DNA of 54,657 nt from Acidobacteriaceae bacterium (GTDB lineage: Bacteria > Acidobacteriota > Terriglobia > Terriglobales > Acidobacteriaceae): positions 1-54,657 of the forward strand of contig PKUV01000133.1 of assembly GCA_003131315.1 (NCBI GenBank). The letters run 5' to 3'. The position numbers and the translations under genes are program-made. The notes below the pieces were generated by a model. The model searched no databases. It worked only from the letters and a program-made list of their open reading frames with translations, and was not told the origin of the DNA. Below, one piece after another: positions 1-8,619 of this stretch (its first letter is position 1; each line of letters begins with the position of its first letter).

Positions 1-31
1 CTCTCCCCCCTATGCCGATTCGAGCTTGACT

Positions 32-997
32 TCAGCGCGGCTTGCGGATAGGTGGGATTGGTTCGCTTCCCTTTCGGGCAGCGGTTTCGGGCGGCGGCGG
101 GGCGCTGACAGCCAGATCGGCGGACCAGCAGTCGGCAAGAATCTTCCATGTGCCGGCGGGCTGGCGTGCGAGGACGACCAGGTATTTTCCGCGCTCTTCG
201 CGGCGCTTCCCCATGGCGACGGGCACGAGCATTTTGCAACGGCCGAGATCGAGAGCAATCTCACCCAGCACTTCGAGGCGCAGCGATTCCATCTCGACGT
301 CGCCCAATCCGGCTTCGAGCAGCGAGATAAGAAATTCCCGGATCGCAGGCAGGCTGCGAACCGGCGGAACGCTGGAGCGGATGAGAGTAGCGTCGGCGGC
401 GTAGAGTTCGAGCAGGTCGTCGATGTGCCTGGTGTTGCAGGCCTGCGCCCAGTCCTGGACAACCTGGCGGGCGCCTGCTTCGGCGCGGCCGCCGGTCGAT
501 GTTCCCAAAGAACCGGTGCCCGCAGAACCGGGAGCACGGCCGCGAGGAGCAGAGGGCTCGGACTCGGCAGAGGGCGCGCCGGATGCCGTTCCCTGGCCGG
601 GAACGAGATGATGATAGTGGTGGTGAAAGTGATGTTGGCCGGCGCCGGCTCGAGATTGAGCAGTGGCATCGCCGGCGACAGGCTGGGTGGGGATTCCGCA
701 CCAGACACAAAAGCGAGCGCCCGTGGGCAGCGCACCTCCGCAGGCTGAGCAGGCGTTGCCAGGTTCCTCCGCTTCACCGGCCGCCGCCAGGTCCTGCGCG
801 GCCGCGCTGCCCGACATGCGATGGATCGCTTCCACCGCCGCAGCCACGGCCTCGGCATTCGGCTTCGGCCAGCGAAAGTTGCCGGGGAGCCGGTGAAAAA
901 ACTCTTCGATCTCTTTGCCTTCGACGGGGCCTTCGACGGGCTGGTCCTTCCGCTCGTCCTGCTCTGGATCGGGAGGATTCGGATTGTCTGCGGTCAC
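32..997 (-). CDS. zinc-ribbon / SnoaL-like (NTF2 fold) protein
   Basis: A 321-residue protein of unknown function. A GTG start at 997 follows a GAGG at suitable spacing. The first 80 residues are acidic and low in complexity. Cys83, Cys86, Cys97 and Cys100 form a double-CxxC zinc ribbon. A histidine cluster (residues 122-130) and a Pro/Gly/Ser linker follow, and residues 176-295 look like a SnoaL/NTF2-like domain, including the typical LLELYAADATLI stretch. Such domains bind small hydrophobic ligands or act as small enzymes; the substrate cannot be read here. No signal peptide is seen, so it is probably cytoplasmic. The domain calls are from pattern only. Confidence 0.7.
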   Translation of the reverse strand: MTADNPNPPDPEQDERKDQPVEGPVEGKEIEEFFHRLPGNFRWPKPNAEAVAAAVEAIHRMSGSAAAQDLAAAGEAEEPGNACSACGGALPTGARFCVWCGIPTQPVAGDATAQSRAGAGQHHFHHHYHHLVPGQGTASGAPSAESEPSAPRGRAPGSAGTGSLGTSTGGRAEAGARQVVQDWAQACNTRHIDDLLELYAADATLIRSSVPPVRSLPAIREFLISLLEAGLGDVEMESLRLEVLGEIALDLGRCKMLVPVAMGKRREERGKYLVVLARQPAGTWKILADCWSADLAVSAPPPPETAARKGSEPIPPIRKPR

Positions 998-1035
998 GGC
1001 AACCTCATCGCTGACATTGTAGGAGAATTCGCGCG

Positions 1036-1524
1036 CTAGCGGATGCTGAATCTTACCAGCGCTTCGGAATCGGTGGGAACGCCGTTGCAGAGTGCGGGAC
1101 GATAGCGCCAGAAGCGGACTGCGCGCAGCACAATCTGGTCCTCGTCGGGGCCGCCGCTGTCCAGGACGAAGGCGCTATGCACGTGTCCATCGGATCCAAC
1201 AATGAAGCTGACGCGCACGTGGAGATCGTCATCTTGAACGTGCAGCAGCGGGTCGGGGGTGAGCAAGGCTTCGGGCGGAAGGACGTTTCCACATTTTGGC
1301 AGGGCCAGAGGCTCCGACACGGGAGAGAACTCGGAGATGTGCGCGGGCACACGGCGCAGGGTCTTTTCGAATTGCGTGAGCGGGATCCGATGCGGAATGA
1401 CGCGCGATGGAGAAGGGGACGTCACTGCACACCAGGCGAGGACGCCGCTGAGGCTGGCTAGCGACACGGCCGCCGCGAGCGCCTTCCCGATCGTCGCCTT
1501 GGTGCTCGGCCAGAGACACTTCAT
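1036..1524 (-). CDS. membrane-anchored TonB C-terminal-like protein
   Basis: About 162 residues from the ATG at 1524; an in-frame TTG at 1542 would add six. One hydrophobic segment near the N-terminus suggests a single inner-membrane anchor with the rest in the periplasm. The last 65 residues (VSFIVGSDGHVHSAFVLDSG, then a WRYRPALCNG-like turn) match the layout of the TonB C-terminal domain, in which a strand is followed by variable and then F/W-x-Y/F-xPA residues. It lacks the Pro-rich spacer of a full TonB, so it may be a short TonB-like energy transducer or a stand-alone TonB_C protein. It ends 39 nt upstream of the start of the SnoaL-like gene on the same strand, so co-transcription is possible. 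Confidence 0.65.
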   Translation of the reverse strand: MKCLWPSTKATIGKALAAAVSLASLSGVLAWCAVTSPSPSRVIPHRIPLTQFEKTLRRVPAHISEFSPVSEPLALPKCGNVLPPEALLTPDPLLHVQDDDLHVRVSFIVGSDGHVHSAFVLDSGGPDEDQIVLRAVRFWRYRPALCNGVPTDSEALVRFSIR

Positions 1525-1998
1525 CAAGGTCGTAGTGGGCAATTCGCCTTCCAGCCTTAGCGAAAGTTAACGTCTTTACCATCAGTAGCTTAACCACACT
1601 TCCCTGCCAAACTTCTCACCCCGTGTGCAATCCGTTGCAAATGAGTCGAACAGAATCGCACCCAGCGGAAGGACGGCAAGTCTGGTGCTTCATAAGTGCC
1701 TGCGAAGACTTTTGGGGGCCGGCGCCGGGTTTCGATAAGGAATCTCGTACCCACTAGACTCGACGATTGTGGCGGGATTTTGAAAGGGGGTGCTCCCGCA
1801 ATGTTGCAGGAGTTGCAGGAGGGTCAAAGCACAATTCAATTCTCACAACTACATCGAGCGCCACTTTCAGGCCCGGCGTTTTGTGTGGCGCGGACACTCC
1901 TGTCCGCGAAAGCGCGCGGCGAATGCAACTCCCGCGGACAAGAGTGTCCGCGCCACATTCCTCAGCCTGCAACCAGGGCTTTGGCGCTCTGAAGACTT
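1525..1998. other. intergenic stretch, no gene seen
   Basis: About 470 bases between the TonB-C-like and beta-propeller genes. Open frames here have no recognisable protein character. The only structure I can support is the inverted repeat at 1884-1957. The upstream promoter of the TonB-C-like gene should lie near 1545-1620, but no convincing -35/-10 pair stands out. Confidence 0.5.
1884..1957. repeat. nested inverted repeat (GGACACTC/GAGTGTCC)
   Basis: Arms of about 25 nt at 1884-1908 and 1933-1957 are near-perfect reverse complements. Each arm itself contains the word GTCCGCG or CGCGGAC twice, so the element can fold as nested hairpins. It lies between genes in a region with no coding signal and looks like a REP/MITE-type element. 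Confidence 0.75.
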
Positions 1999-3669
1999 CT
2001 ATTGCAGGCCGTTCTGGGTAAATTTATACGCGGTTTGCAGGTTCTCGGCGGTGAAATAGATGCTGGAAGCCTGCCCGAGGGTGCTGTAGTTATCGACGAT
2101 AATCCCACTGGGGCCGGCGGCCACAGTCGCCTTGGTGATCGTGGCATTACCGGTGAGCGCCACCACACAACCATCGGCTAAGCCCCCGCCCGGCACGGTA
2201 CAGTCCTGGGTCAGCCCGAAGAAGAAGAAATCGGTTCCGGTGCTGACACCGACATTGGGATTGAAGAACTCCGTCCATTCCGTGCAGCGGGCGGCGGTGG
2301 AAGTGAGAAGTTGGGAGGACGAAGCGGCGGTCGTATTCATGGTGCGCCCGGTGAACCCGAAGGCGTACTGCCAGGGGGTGGTATCGGCGGCGCCCGTTCC
2401 GCAAAGACGGATTACTCCACTCGATGGATTGTTGAAGTAATAGTTGCTGAAAGCGGGCTCGTGGAGGGTGAGCGGGGGCGTGGTGGCGCCGCCGTGGGTG
2501 CCTAGGCCGATGCGGGCTTTCGACATCAGAGTCATAGAGGCGGTATCGGCTTCGACAAGAACGGCGGAAGTGCCATCATTGGCGCTGACGACGAAGGTTG
2601 TGCCGTTGGTGACATCGACAATCGGCGGGGCCACGATACCGTGGCCGGGGCCGCTTCCAACCGGAAGCGTTGCGAGTGCGCCTGTCGCGGTGTTGATCTG
2701 GTACAGGTTTCCGTTCGCGCTCCCGACCATTAGCATGCCCAGAGCCGAGTCCAGAACGGGAGGAGTCAGGAGGGAGCCGGTGCTGACGACCGTGACGGGC
2801 CAGGGAGCTCCAGCAAGCGTGGGCGTTCCCTTGAAGACACCTGTAATTTGGTAAACAACGCCGTTGTCCGCGCCCAGGTAGGCAGTATCCGCGCCGTAAT
2901 CTATCCACGGCGATGACGTGGTGTTATTGGCGGACGGGGAAAAGGTCAGTGAAGTCATAGACGTGGGCACTGCGGCGACCGCGAGTGTGCCCTGTCCAGC
3001 GGTCCAAGTCAAGACATGGAAAATGGCGGAGGCGGGGGATCCGACAATGCTTTCCACGAAGGCGATCTTCTTTCCATCCTCGGAAAGAACAGGGGAAGTC
3101 ATGATCTTGCCTCCAGTGACAGTGGTGATGTTATAGGCAAACAGCACCGACAGACCCGGACCGTACGGCGGGTCACACGACCCGCCGCCGTTGACGGGAT
3201 CGGAATAGAGATTGTTGAAGGCGACAAGATTGGGATGGCCGCCGCCGCCGGCGGCTAACAGTCCGAACACGACGTAGTCATTGGTGCAATCGGGCAGAGC
3301 GCCAGGATCGAAGGAAAACTTGGCCGGAAACATATTTGCGTCAAGGTGGCCCGCCAACTTCACGCTCCAATCGCGGTGGACGCCGGATTTGTTTACGGAA
3401 GTCGGGAGAGGCTCGGCACCCTGGAAGACACCAAAATTCGGAGCCTGCCAACGCTGCATCGCCTGATACAGAATGCGCGGTTCCCGGTAAATCAGATCCG
3501 GGTGCCGGGCGAGCGCATCGCGGCTGAACACGATATGGTGCTGGGACCAGTCTTGCGGAACTCCGGTGTGCCTGGGAGCAGCCGCTTCCTGAGCGCACAT
3601 ACTCGGCACGAATGCGAAAAACACCACACACCACACTGCGACAGCACCATAAGGATACGTTGGCTTCAC
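1999..3669 (-). CDS. secreted beta-propeller-like (PQQ/WD-type) protein
   Basis: A 556-residue protein of unknown function. The start is GTG at 3669 with GGAGGT just upstream. Residues 1-26 form a signal peptide ending in an Ala-Gln-Ala-like site, so export is expected. The body has repeated Gly/Thr/Ser-rich beta segments of the form GTTFVVSANDG, GSANGNLYQINTATG and YGADTAYLGADNGVVYQITG. These resemble PQQ-like or WD40-like blades. Few Cys are present and no catalytic motif was found. Its flanks are repeats and a divergent transporter, so context gives no function. Confidence 0.6.
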   Translation of the reverse strand: MKPTYPYGAVAVWCVVFFAFVPSMCAQEAAAPRHTGVPQDWSQHHIVFSRDALARHPDLIYREPRILYQAMQRWQAPNFGVFQGAEPLPTSVNKSGVHRDWSVKLAGHLDANMFPAKFSFDPGALPDCTNDYVVFGLLAAGGGGHPNLVAFNNLYSDPVNGGGSCDPPYGPGLSVLFAYNITTVTGGKIMTSPVLSEDGKKIAFVESIVGSPASAIFHVLTWTAGQGTLAVAAVPTSMTSLTFSPSANNTTSSPWIDYGADTAYLGADNGVVYQITGVFKGTPTLAGAPWPVTVVSTGSLLTPPVLDSALGMLMVGSANGNLYQINTATGALATLPVGSGPGHGIVAPPIVDVTNGTTFVVSANDGTSAVLVEADTASMTLMSKARIGLGTHGGATTPPLTLHEPAFSNYYFNNPSSGVIRLCGTGAADTTPWQYAFGFTGRTMNTTAASSSQLLTSTAARCTEWTEFFNPNVGVSTGTDFFFFGLTQDCTVPGGGLADGCVVALTGNATITKATVAAGPSGIIVDNYSTLGQASSIYFTAENLQTAYKFTQNGLQ

Positions 3670-3961
3670 AGCTACCTCCGATTGCGATTGGATTGACGCT
3701 ATTGTAGCCGCTTTTCGGTCCAGAGGGGATAACTGATTTTAGACGGCTTGACACTCCCATGCAGGGATTTTTCGAATCCGGCGTGCTACGCCGGCAACCT
3801 TCCTCAAATCACTAAGGTTAGGTACAGCGGGCTTGGCGATTGGGCGGCAGTTCGCCGTCAATTCCGTCAGCGCCGATGGCTTCTATTTCCGGGGCGGATT
3901 TCGGATTCTTGACGACGTGTGGAACAATGAGAGGGCTCCGATCTGGGCCCCACATGCATCC

Positions 3962-4708
3962 ATGACCTTCACGCCGAACAGCCTTCAACTTGCGCTCCTA
4001 TCGGCGGCGATCCTTGGGTTCCGTCATGGGTTCGACTACGACCACATTGCTGCCATCTCCGACATCACCAGTGTGCAGACCAGTCGCTGGCGCGGTATGC
4101 GGCTTGGTTTGCTCTACGCCCTGGGACACGCAGCCATGGTTGCCGTACTGGGCAGCGCCGTCATCGTGTTTCAGCTCTCGCTGCCCCATGGCATCGATCG
4201 GATCGCCGAGCGGTTGGTGGGACTGACATTGCTGGTTCTGGGGGTCTATGTTCTGGGATCGCTTTTCAAAGGGAACCCGGCGCCGCGCAGCCGCTTTCAC
4301 CTTATGGCCGGGGCAGCACGCTGGCTCCATTGGAAAATGAAGAGCTACTGGCACGATCACGATGTCCCGCGCCCGACGGACAAGACGTGGAATTACAGTT
4401 CGAAATCCGTACTCATGATCGGCGTTGTGCATGGGCTCGGCGCGGAAACGCCCAGCCAACTGATGATCTTCTTACTGGCGGCCAATCTTGGCGGAATCGG
4501 CAAGGGCTTTATCGGCCTGGCGATGTTTATCGCGGGACTGCTGGTGATGAACACGGCGATGACGGCGTCGGCAGTAGGACTTTTCGGCTTCAGTTCGCGG
4601 CTGCCGCGCTTTCAGTTTGTAGTCACCGCGCTGACGGCGATCTATAGCCTGGCGGTTGGCGCCTTCTTCCTGTTCGGGTCGTCGGGACTGCTACCACCCC
4701 TGGGATGA
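3962..4708 (+). CDS. NicO/NiCoT-like nickel-cobalt transporter
   Basis: An integral membrane protein of about 249 residues with roughly six hydrophobic segments. The motif RHGFDYDHIAAISD in the first helix corresponds to the His/Asp-rich metal-binding signature (HX4DH type) of Ni2+/Co2+ transporters. A second family-like motif, VVHGLGAETPSQ, sits at the start of the fourth or fifth helix. I chose the ATG at 3962 because the preceding 43 codons, from a TTG at 3833, look non-coding and lack hydrophobic character. No urease, hydrogenase or cobalamin gene lies nearby, so the metal and purpose are inferred only from the family. Confidence 0.7.
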   Translation: MTFTPNSLQLALLSAAILGFRHGFDYDHIAAISDITSVQTSRWRGMRLGLLYALGHAAMVAVLGSAVIVFQLSLPHGIDRIAERLVGLTLLVLGVYVLGSLFKGNPAPRSRFHLMAGAARWLHWKMKSYWHDHDVPRPTDKTWNYSSKSVLMIGVVHGLGAETPSQLMIFLLAANLGGIGKGFIGLAMFIAGLLVMNTAMTASAVGLFGFSSRLPRFQFVVTALTAIYSLAVGAFFLFGSSGLLPPLG

Positions 4709-4745
4709 GGCTGTGGGCGGGCCTTCTGGACGCAGGAATAGCGAT

Positions 4746-4784
4746 CCCCGGGTCATCATCCCCGGGTCATCATCCCCGGGTCAT
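4746..4784 (+). repeat. tandem repeat, 14-nt unit
   Basis: Two complete copies and one partial copy of CCCCGGGTCATCAT lie in tandem at 4746-4759, 4760-4773 and 4774-4784, 38 bases after the transporter stop codon. The period is twice the 7 nt seen in other arrays of this window. TCATC words continue to about 4810. Confidence 0.85.
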
Positions 4785-4910
4785 CGACCTTGTGTCATCA
4801 TCTTCATGTCACCCAGGTTCCATGTAATCCCCATTCGGCTAAATAAATCCTGACAGAAACGGCGAGTTAGTAATACAATGGCCGACGGTAGTTACCCGAG
4901 GGGGTATTTG

Positions 4911-5156
4911 ATGACAAATATTGCTAAGGCAATCGACCGGCTCCGCGAGGAACGCCGGGATGCGCAGAACCAAGTCCAAAAGCTTGGGGAAGCTATTTCG
5001 GTTCTCGAAAAGCTTACCCGAGGCACGGGCTCAACAGTGCGCGCTGGGGCGCCACATCGCGCCAAGCGCGTTCTCTCCGCGGCAGGGCGCCGGAGAATTT
5101 CTCTGGCCCAGAAAGCACGTTGGGCCAAGATCAGACAAATAAAGAAAGCAGCTTAA
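4911..5156 (+). CDS. small coiled-coil basic protein
   Basis: An 81-residue protein of unknown function. The ATG at 4911 is preceded by GAGGGGG at ideal spacing; an upstream in-frame ATG at 4878 has no ribosome site. Residues 5-40 (AIDRLREERRDAQNQVQKLG) form a charged amphipathic helix, likely a coiled coil. The C-terminus is rich in Lys and Arg, with an AGRRRISLAQKARWAK motif that could bind nucleic acid. It stands alone, followed by a terminator-like hairpin. Confidence 0.7.
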   Translation: MTNIAKAIDRLREERRDAQNQVQKLGEAISVLEKLTRGTGSTVRAGAPHRAKRVLSAAGRRRISLAQKARWAKIRQIKKAA

Positions 5157-5157
5157 A

Positions 5158-5217
5158 CGGCGGGCGGGCTGCAGGCTACGCGAAGCTCTCGCACGAGACT
5201 GAAGCCCGCCGGATTTT
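5158..5217 (+). terminator. candidate rho-independent terminator
   Basis: CGGCGGGC at 5158-5165 pairs with GCCCGCCG at 5204-5211, followed by GATTTTTG. The loop is long (38 nt) but has internal pairing between CGAAGCTCTCG-like words. It directly follows the small coiled-coil gene. Confidence 0.4.
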
Positions 5218-5467
5218 TGCCTGGCAACCTGGCCTTACACTGCGTTTGATCTTGTTTTCTTTTTTGGCTTTGTCTTCCTTCGGACGCTTCGGCCCGCGGA
5301 CAACCCCAGTGCTTATCCTCCTATAGCGTTTTCATAGTTGGTGTAAACTTCGCCGTCGGCAATCCCTCAGGGGCTAAAGCCCGCATTTCTGGCGGGCGTT
5401 AGCGGCACGGCTGAAGCCGTGCCCTACCCAGAACCCGATCGCCGCCTACGGTAACCATGAAAACGGC
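5218..5467. other. intergenic stretch with one repeat
   Basis: This is the convergent gap between the small coiled-coil gene and pntB. Apart from the repeat at 5367-5424 I see no gene. A short Lys-rich frame on the minus strand near 5215-5320 has no start codon and was rejected. Confidence 0.5.
5367..5424 (+). repeat. dispersed repeat GGGGCTAAAGCCC / CACGGCTGAAGCCGTG
   Basis: Two small palindromes, around GGGCTAAAGCCC and GGCACGGCTGAAGCCGTGCC, separated by about 18 variable bases. The same arrangement recurs at 18438-18497, which defines a family. Confidence 0.85.
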
Positions 5468-6868
5468 CTAGCCGTGTCCTCCGCTGAGTTCGCGCACGAT
5501 GCTGCCCACAAATGCCTTGGCGTCTCCAAACAGCATCAGGGTGTTATCGAGATAGTAGAGCGGGTTATCAATGCCAGCGAAGCCAGGGTTCATGCTGCGC
5601 TTGATGACCATCGCGGTATGGGCTTTGTCAACGTCGAGGATAGGCATCCCGTAGATGGGGCTGGAAGCATCGGAGCGGGCGGCAGGGTTGGTGACGTCGT
5701 TGGCTCCAATCACCAGGGCGACATCGGTCTGAGGAAAGTCGCCGTTGATCTCTTCCATCTCAATCAGGCGGTCGTAGGGAATATCCGCTTCCGCCAGCAG
5801 CACATTCATGTGGCCCGGCATGCGTCCGGCAACGGGGTGAATAGCGAAGCGCACGTCCACGCCGCGCTTGCTCAGACTATCGTAAAGTTCGCGCACTTTG
5901 TGCTGCGCCTGGGCCACGGCCATGCCGTATCCGGGAACCACGATGACCCGGTTCGCGGCAGAAAGGATGGCCGCGGCTTCTTCCGGGGTCGCGCTGCGAA
6001 CGGGTCGGGCTTCTTCTCCCGCAGCGTGCGAAGTTTGCACCTGACCAAAGGCTCCGAACAAAACGTTGGTGAACGAGCGGTTCATGGCCTTCGACATGAT
6101 GATGGAGAGGATGAGGCCCGACGATCCGTCGAGCGCGCCGGCGATGATGAGCAGTTTGCTATCGAGGACGAAGCCCATGGCCGCCGCCGACAAACCGGCA
6201 TAACCGTTCAACAACGAAATGACGGTCGGCATGTCCGCGCCGCCGATGGGGATGATCAACAACACGCCGAACGCCAGCGCGATCAGGATCATGAACGGAA
6301 ACAGTGACCGGGCTTCCGGATGCAGCACCAGAGATACGGCGATCACCAGGGCGCCGACGAGCAGCACCAGGTTGACGAGATTTTGGCCTTTGTAAGTCAG
6401 CGGCCGCTGCGGCAGAATTTCCTGCAGCTTGCCGGCAGCCATCAAGCTCCCGGTAACGGTCAACCCGCCGAGAATGACCTCGAGCGACAGCACCGACATC
6501 ATGAAGCGCGAGATATTGGGTGCGCGCAGGTAAAATTCGGCCGAGCCGACCAGCGTCACGCAGAGTGCGCCAAAGGCATGACTGAGCGCGGTTCGCTGCG
6601 GAACCGCTGTCATTGCCACTCGCCCGAGCGGAACGCCGATGATGGTGCCGAGCACAAGCCCAATGGCGATCAGCCGGTAATCCACAATGCCGTGGTGCAG
6701 CAGCGTGCCGCAGATCGCCAGCAGCATGCCAACTTCGCCCGCCCAGATGCCGTGGCGGGCCGTGGTCGGCGAGCTCATCCACTTCAGCGAGAGGATGAAC
6801 AGCACGCTCGCGATGAGATATACAAGCTCGATGATGACTTGGGATCCTGCGAGTTCGGCTGTCATCAT
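5468..6868 (-). CDS. pntB: NAD(P) transhydrogenase subunit beta
   Basis: A 466-residue membrane subunit of the proton-translocating transhydrogenase, which moves hydride from NADH to NADP+ using the proton gradient. The N-terminal 260 residues are mostly hydrophobic, with about nine helices, including the GHALGALCVTLVGSAEFYL-type core. The C-terminal domain carries VIVVPGYGMAVAQAQHKVREL, the NADP-binding domain III signature, and later the FAIHPVAGRMPGHMNVLLAEA and GANDVTNPAAR blocks. The ATG overlaps the stop of the preceding subunit as ATGA, which implies translational coupling. Length and motifs are typical of complete PntB. Confidence 0.96.
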   Translation of the reverse strand: MMTAELAGSQVIIELVYLIASVLFILSLKWMSSPTTARHGIWAGEVGMLLAICGTLLHHGIVDYRLIAIGLVLGTIIGVPLGRVAMTAVPQRTALSHAFGALCVTLVGSAEFYLRAPNISRFMMSVLSLEVILGGLTVTGSLMAAGKLQEILPQRPLTYKGQNLVNLVLLVGALVIAVSLVLHPEARSLFPFMILIALAFGVLLIIPIGGADMPTVISLLNGYAGLSAAAMGFVLDSKLLIIAGALDGSSGLILSIIMSKAMNRSFTNVLFGAFGQVQTSHAAGEEARPVRSATPEEAAAILSAANRVIVVPGYGMAVAQAQHKVRELYDSLSKRGVDVRFAIHPVAGRMPGHMNVLLAEADIPYDRLIEMEEINGDFPQTDVALVIGANDVTNPAARSDASSPIYGMPILDVDKAHTAMVIKRSMNPGFAGIDNPLYYLDNTLMLFGDAKAFVGSIVRELSGGHG

Positions 6869-7179
6869 TTGGCCGCCGGTTTGGCCGCGGGACGGCTGGA
6901 TTTGAACATCTTCAACATGCGGTCCGTGATCAGGAAGCCGCCGACGATGTTGCTGGTGGCGGCGACCACGGCGATGAATCCGAAAACGGCGGAGAGCGTG
7001 CTCTTGTGCTCGCCCACAAGCACGATCGCACCCACAACCGCGATCGCATCCAATGCGTTGGTGAGCGACATCAACGGAGTGTGCAGCAGGGGCGAGACCC
7101 GCCGGATCACTTCAAATCCGATGAATCCAGCGAGCACAAAAATAAAGAGTGCATTGATCAGGTTCGAACTACTATTCAT
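6865..7179 (-). CDS. pntAB: NAD(P) transhydrogenase subunit alpha part 2 (membrane)
   Basis: A 104-residue protein with three to four transmembrane helices, corresponding to the membrane part of the alpha subunit in three-gene transhydrogenases. The block RRVSPLLHTPLMSLTNALDAI is the family signature. GGAGGAAAG lies immediately upstream of the ATG at 7179. It overlaps pntB by 4 nt (ATGA) and lies about 120 nt after pntA; that gap holds a repeat element. Confidence 0.94.
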   Translation of the reverse strand: MNSSSNLINALFIFVLAGFIGFEVIRRVSPLLHTPLMSLTNALDAIAVVGAIVLVGEHKSTLSAVFGFIAVVAATSNIVGGFLITDRMLKMFKSSRPAAKPAAK

Positions 7180-7223
7180 CTTTCCTCCGTCCGATCTTCT
7201 TAGTCCGAAACGCAGGTCAGCCC

Positions 7224-7310
7224 AGTGGAGTGCCGGGCGTCCCCGCCCAGCTGGACGGGCGAGACGCCCGTCCCTCCACCATGTGACTCATCACGCGGTC
7301 ACGGTGCTAG
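7224..7310 (-). repeat. palindromic repeat GGGCGTCTCGCCCG family, inside pnt operon
   Basis: On the minus strand the element runs from GCACCGTGACCGCGTGATGA through hairpins built on ACGGGCGTCTCGCCCGT and CGGGGACGCCCGGC. A closely similar copy lies at 34572-34704. Here it fills the pntA-pntAB gap, and the pntA stop codon (TGA, 7299-7301) lies within it. Confidence 0.85.
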
Positions 7311-8465
7311 CGCGGGCAAAGTAAAAAACTCGCGGACTCGGGCGTTCACAATCTCGCCACCGCGAGTGAGCAGAGTCTCGCGAACAATTTCATCTTCCAA
7401 GTTTAGATTCAACTTTTGATCTTTGATCAGGTAAGTCAGGAAAGCAGTGATGTTGCGGGCGTACATCATGCTCGCGTGATAAGGCACGCCGGAGGCCAGG
7501 TTGATCGCTCCGATGATGGTCACACCATGCTTTACGACGGTCTTGCCAGCTTCGGTGATCTCGCAGTTGCCGCCACGTTCGGAGGCCAGATCGACGACCA
7601 CCGAACCGGGCGCCATTCCCTTCACCATGTCTTCGGTTACCAGGACCGGCGATTTTTTTCCCGGAATCACAGCCGCGGTAATCACCACATCGCTTTCCTG
7701 CACCACTTTTCCGAGCAACTCACGCTGACGGCGGTAGAAGTCTTCATCCTGCGCACGGGCATATCCGCGAGCGTCCTGCGCGTCTTTTGCCTCGATGGGA
7801 AGCTCGACAAAACGTCCGCCGAGACTCTGCACCTGCTCCTTCGCTGCGGGCCTTAGATCGTAAGCCGAAATCACCGCCCCCAAGCGGCGCGCGGTAGCGA
7901 TCGCCTGCAGTCCGGCAACACCGGCGCCGATCACGAACACGCGGGCCGGGGTGACGGTTCCCGCCGCGGTGGTGAGCATGGGAAAAATGCGCGGGTGGGA
8001 ATCGGCTGCCACCAGCACCGCCTTGTATCCGCCGGCTGTTCCCATCGAGGAAAGCGCGTCCATGCTTTGGGCGCGGGTGGTGCGCGGCATCAACTCCACG
8101 GAAAACGCGGTGACCCCAGCGTGCGCGATCTCCTGCACGATGTCCGCTGAACCGAACGGACGCAGAAATCCGACGAGAATCTGGTCGCGGCGAAAAAGCG
8201 GCACATCCTGCTTCCCCGTCAAGTCGTTGGAACCGTAGCAAAGAATCTGCACGACAACGTCAGCGGCAGCAAACACCGCAGCCCGGTCGGCGACGATCTT
8301 CGCGCCCTTGTCCACATACTGGGAATCGGGATATCCGGCCTCGATTCCAGCGCCGGACTGTATGTGGACTTCGAACCCTGCTTTGGTCAACGTCGGGAGG
8401 ACTGCCGGCACGAGCGCAACCCGCCGCTCGCCCGGATAACTTTCTTTCGGCACACCGATGATCAC
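7299..8465 (-). CDS. pntA: NAD(P) transhydrogenase subunit alpha part 1
   Basis: A 388-residue soluble NAD(H)-binding domain I of the transhydrogenase, of the alanine dehydrogenase/PntA family. It starts MIIGVPKESYPGERRVALVP from a GTG at 8465. The Rossmann motif VIGAGVAGLQAIATARRLGA and the RTTRAQSMDALSSM segment are characteristic. It is first in the order pntA-pntAB-pntB. Its last codons and TGA stop lie inside a dispersed palindromic repeat, so the extreme C-terminus was probably set by that insertion. Confidence 0.95.
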   Translation of the reverse strand: MIIGVPKESYPGERRVALVPAVLPTLTKAGFEVHIQSGAGIEAGYPDSQYVDKGAKIVADRAAVFAAADVVVQILCYGSNDLTGKQDVPLFRRDQILVGFLRPFGSADIVQEIAHAGVTAFSVELMPRTTRAQSMDALSSMGTAGGYKAVLVAADSHPRIFPMLTTAAGTVTPARVFVIGAGVAGLQAIATARRLGAVISAYDLRPAAKEQVQSLGGRFVELPIEAKDAQDARGYARAQDEDFYRRQRELLGKVVQESDVVITAAVIPGKKSPVLVTEDMVKGMAPGSVVVDLASERGGNCEITEAGKTVVKHGVTIIGAINLASGVPYHASMMYARNITAFLTYLIKDQKLNLNLEDEIVRETLLTRGGEIVNARVREFFTLPALAP

Positions 8466-8619
8466 GAGGCCCTGCCTGTATTCTCTGTATCGCGATTGAG
8501 AAGATTCGGAGTCGCCCGGCTCGCATCAATCCTGCTCTTGCGGGCAACTTCCAAGGAAGGAAGGATTCTAGTTGAGCGGATGGTTGCGCGCAATTGCCTT
8601 CTTGTGAAAAGTTCAGACT

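Noticed and set aside
1690-2060. Short plus-strand frames after the TonB-C-like gene
   Set aside because: They run through the inverted repeat and overlap the end of the secreted protein gene on the other strand.
3700-3961. Cobalamin riboswitch upstream of the metal transporter
   Set aside because: I could not find a B12-box-like word or the surrounding stems.
5215-5330. Possible Lys-rich small protein on the minus strand
   Set aside because: AGGAGG lies upstream, but no start codon in the matching frame gives more than about 22 residues.
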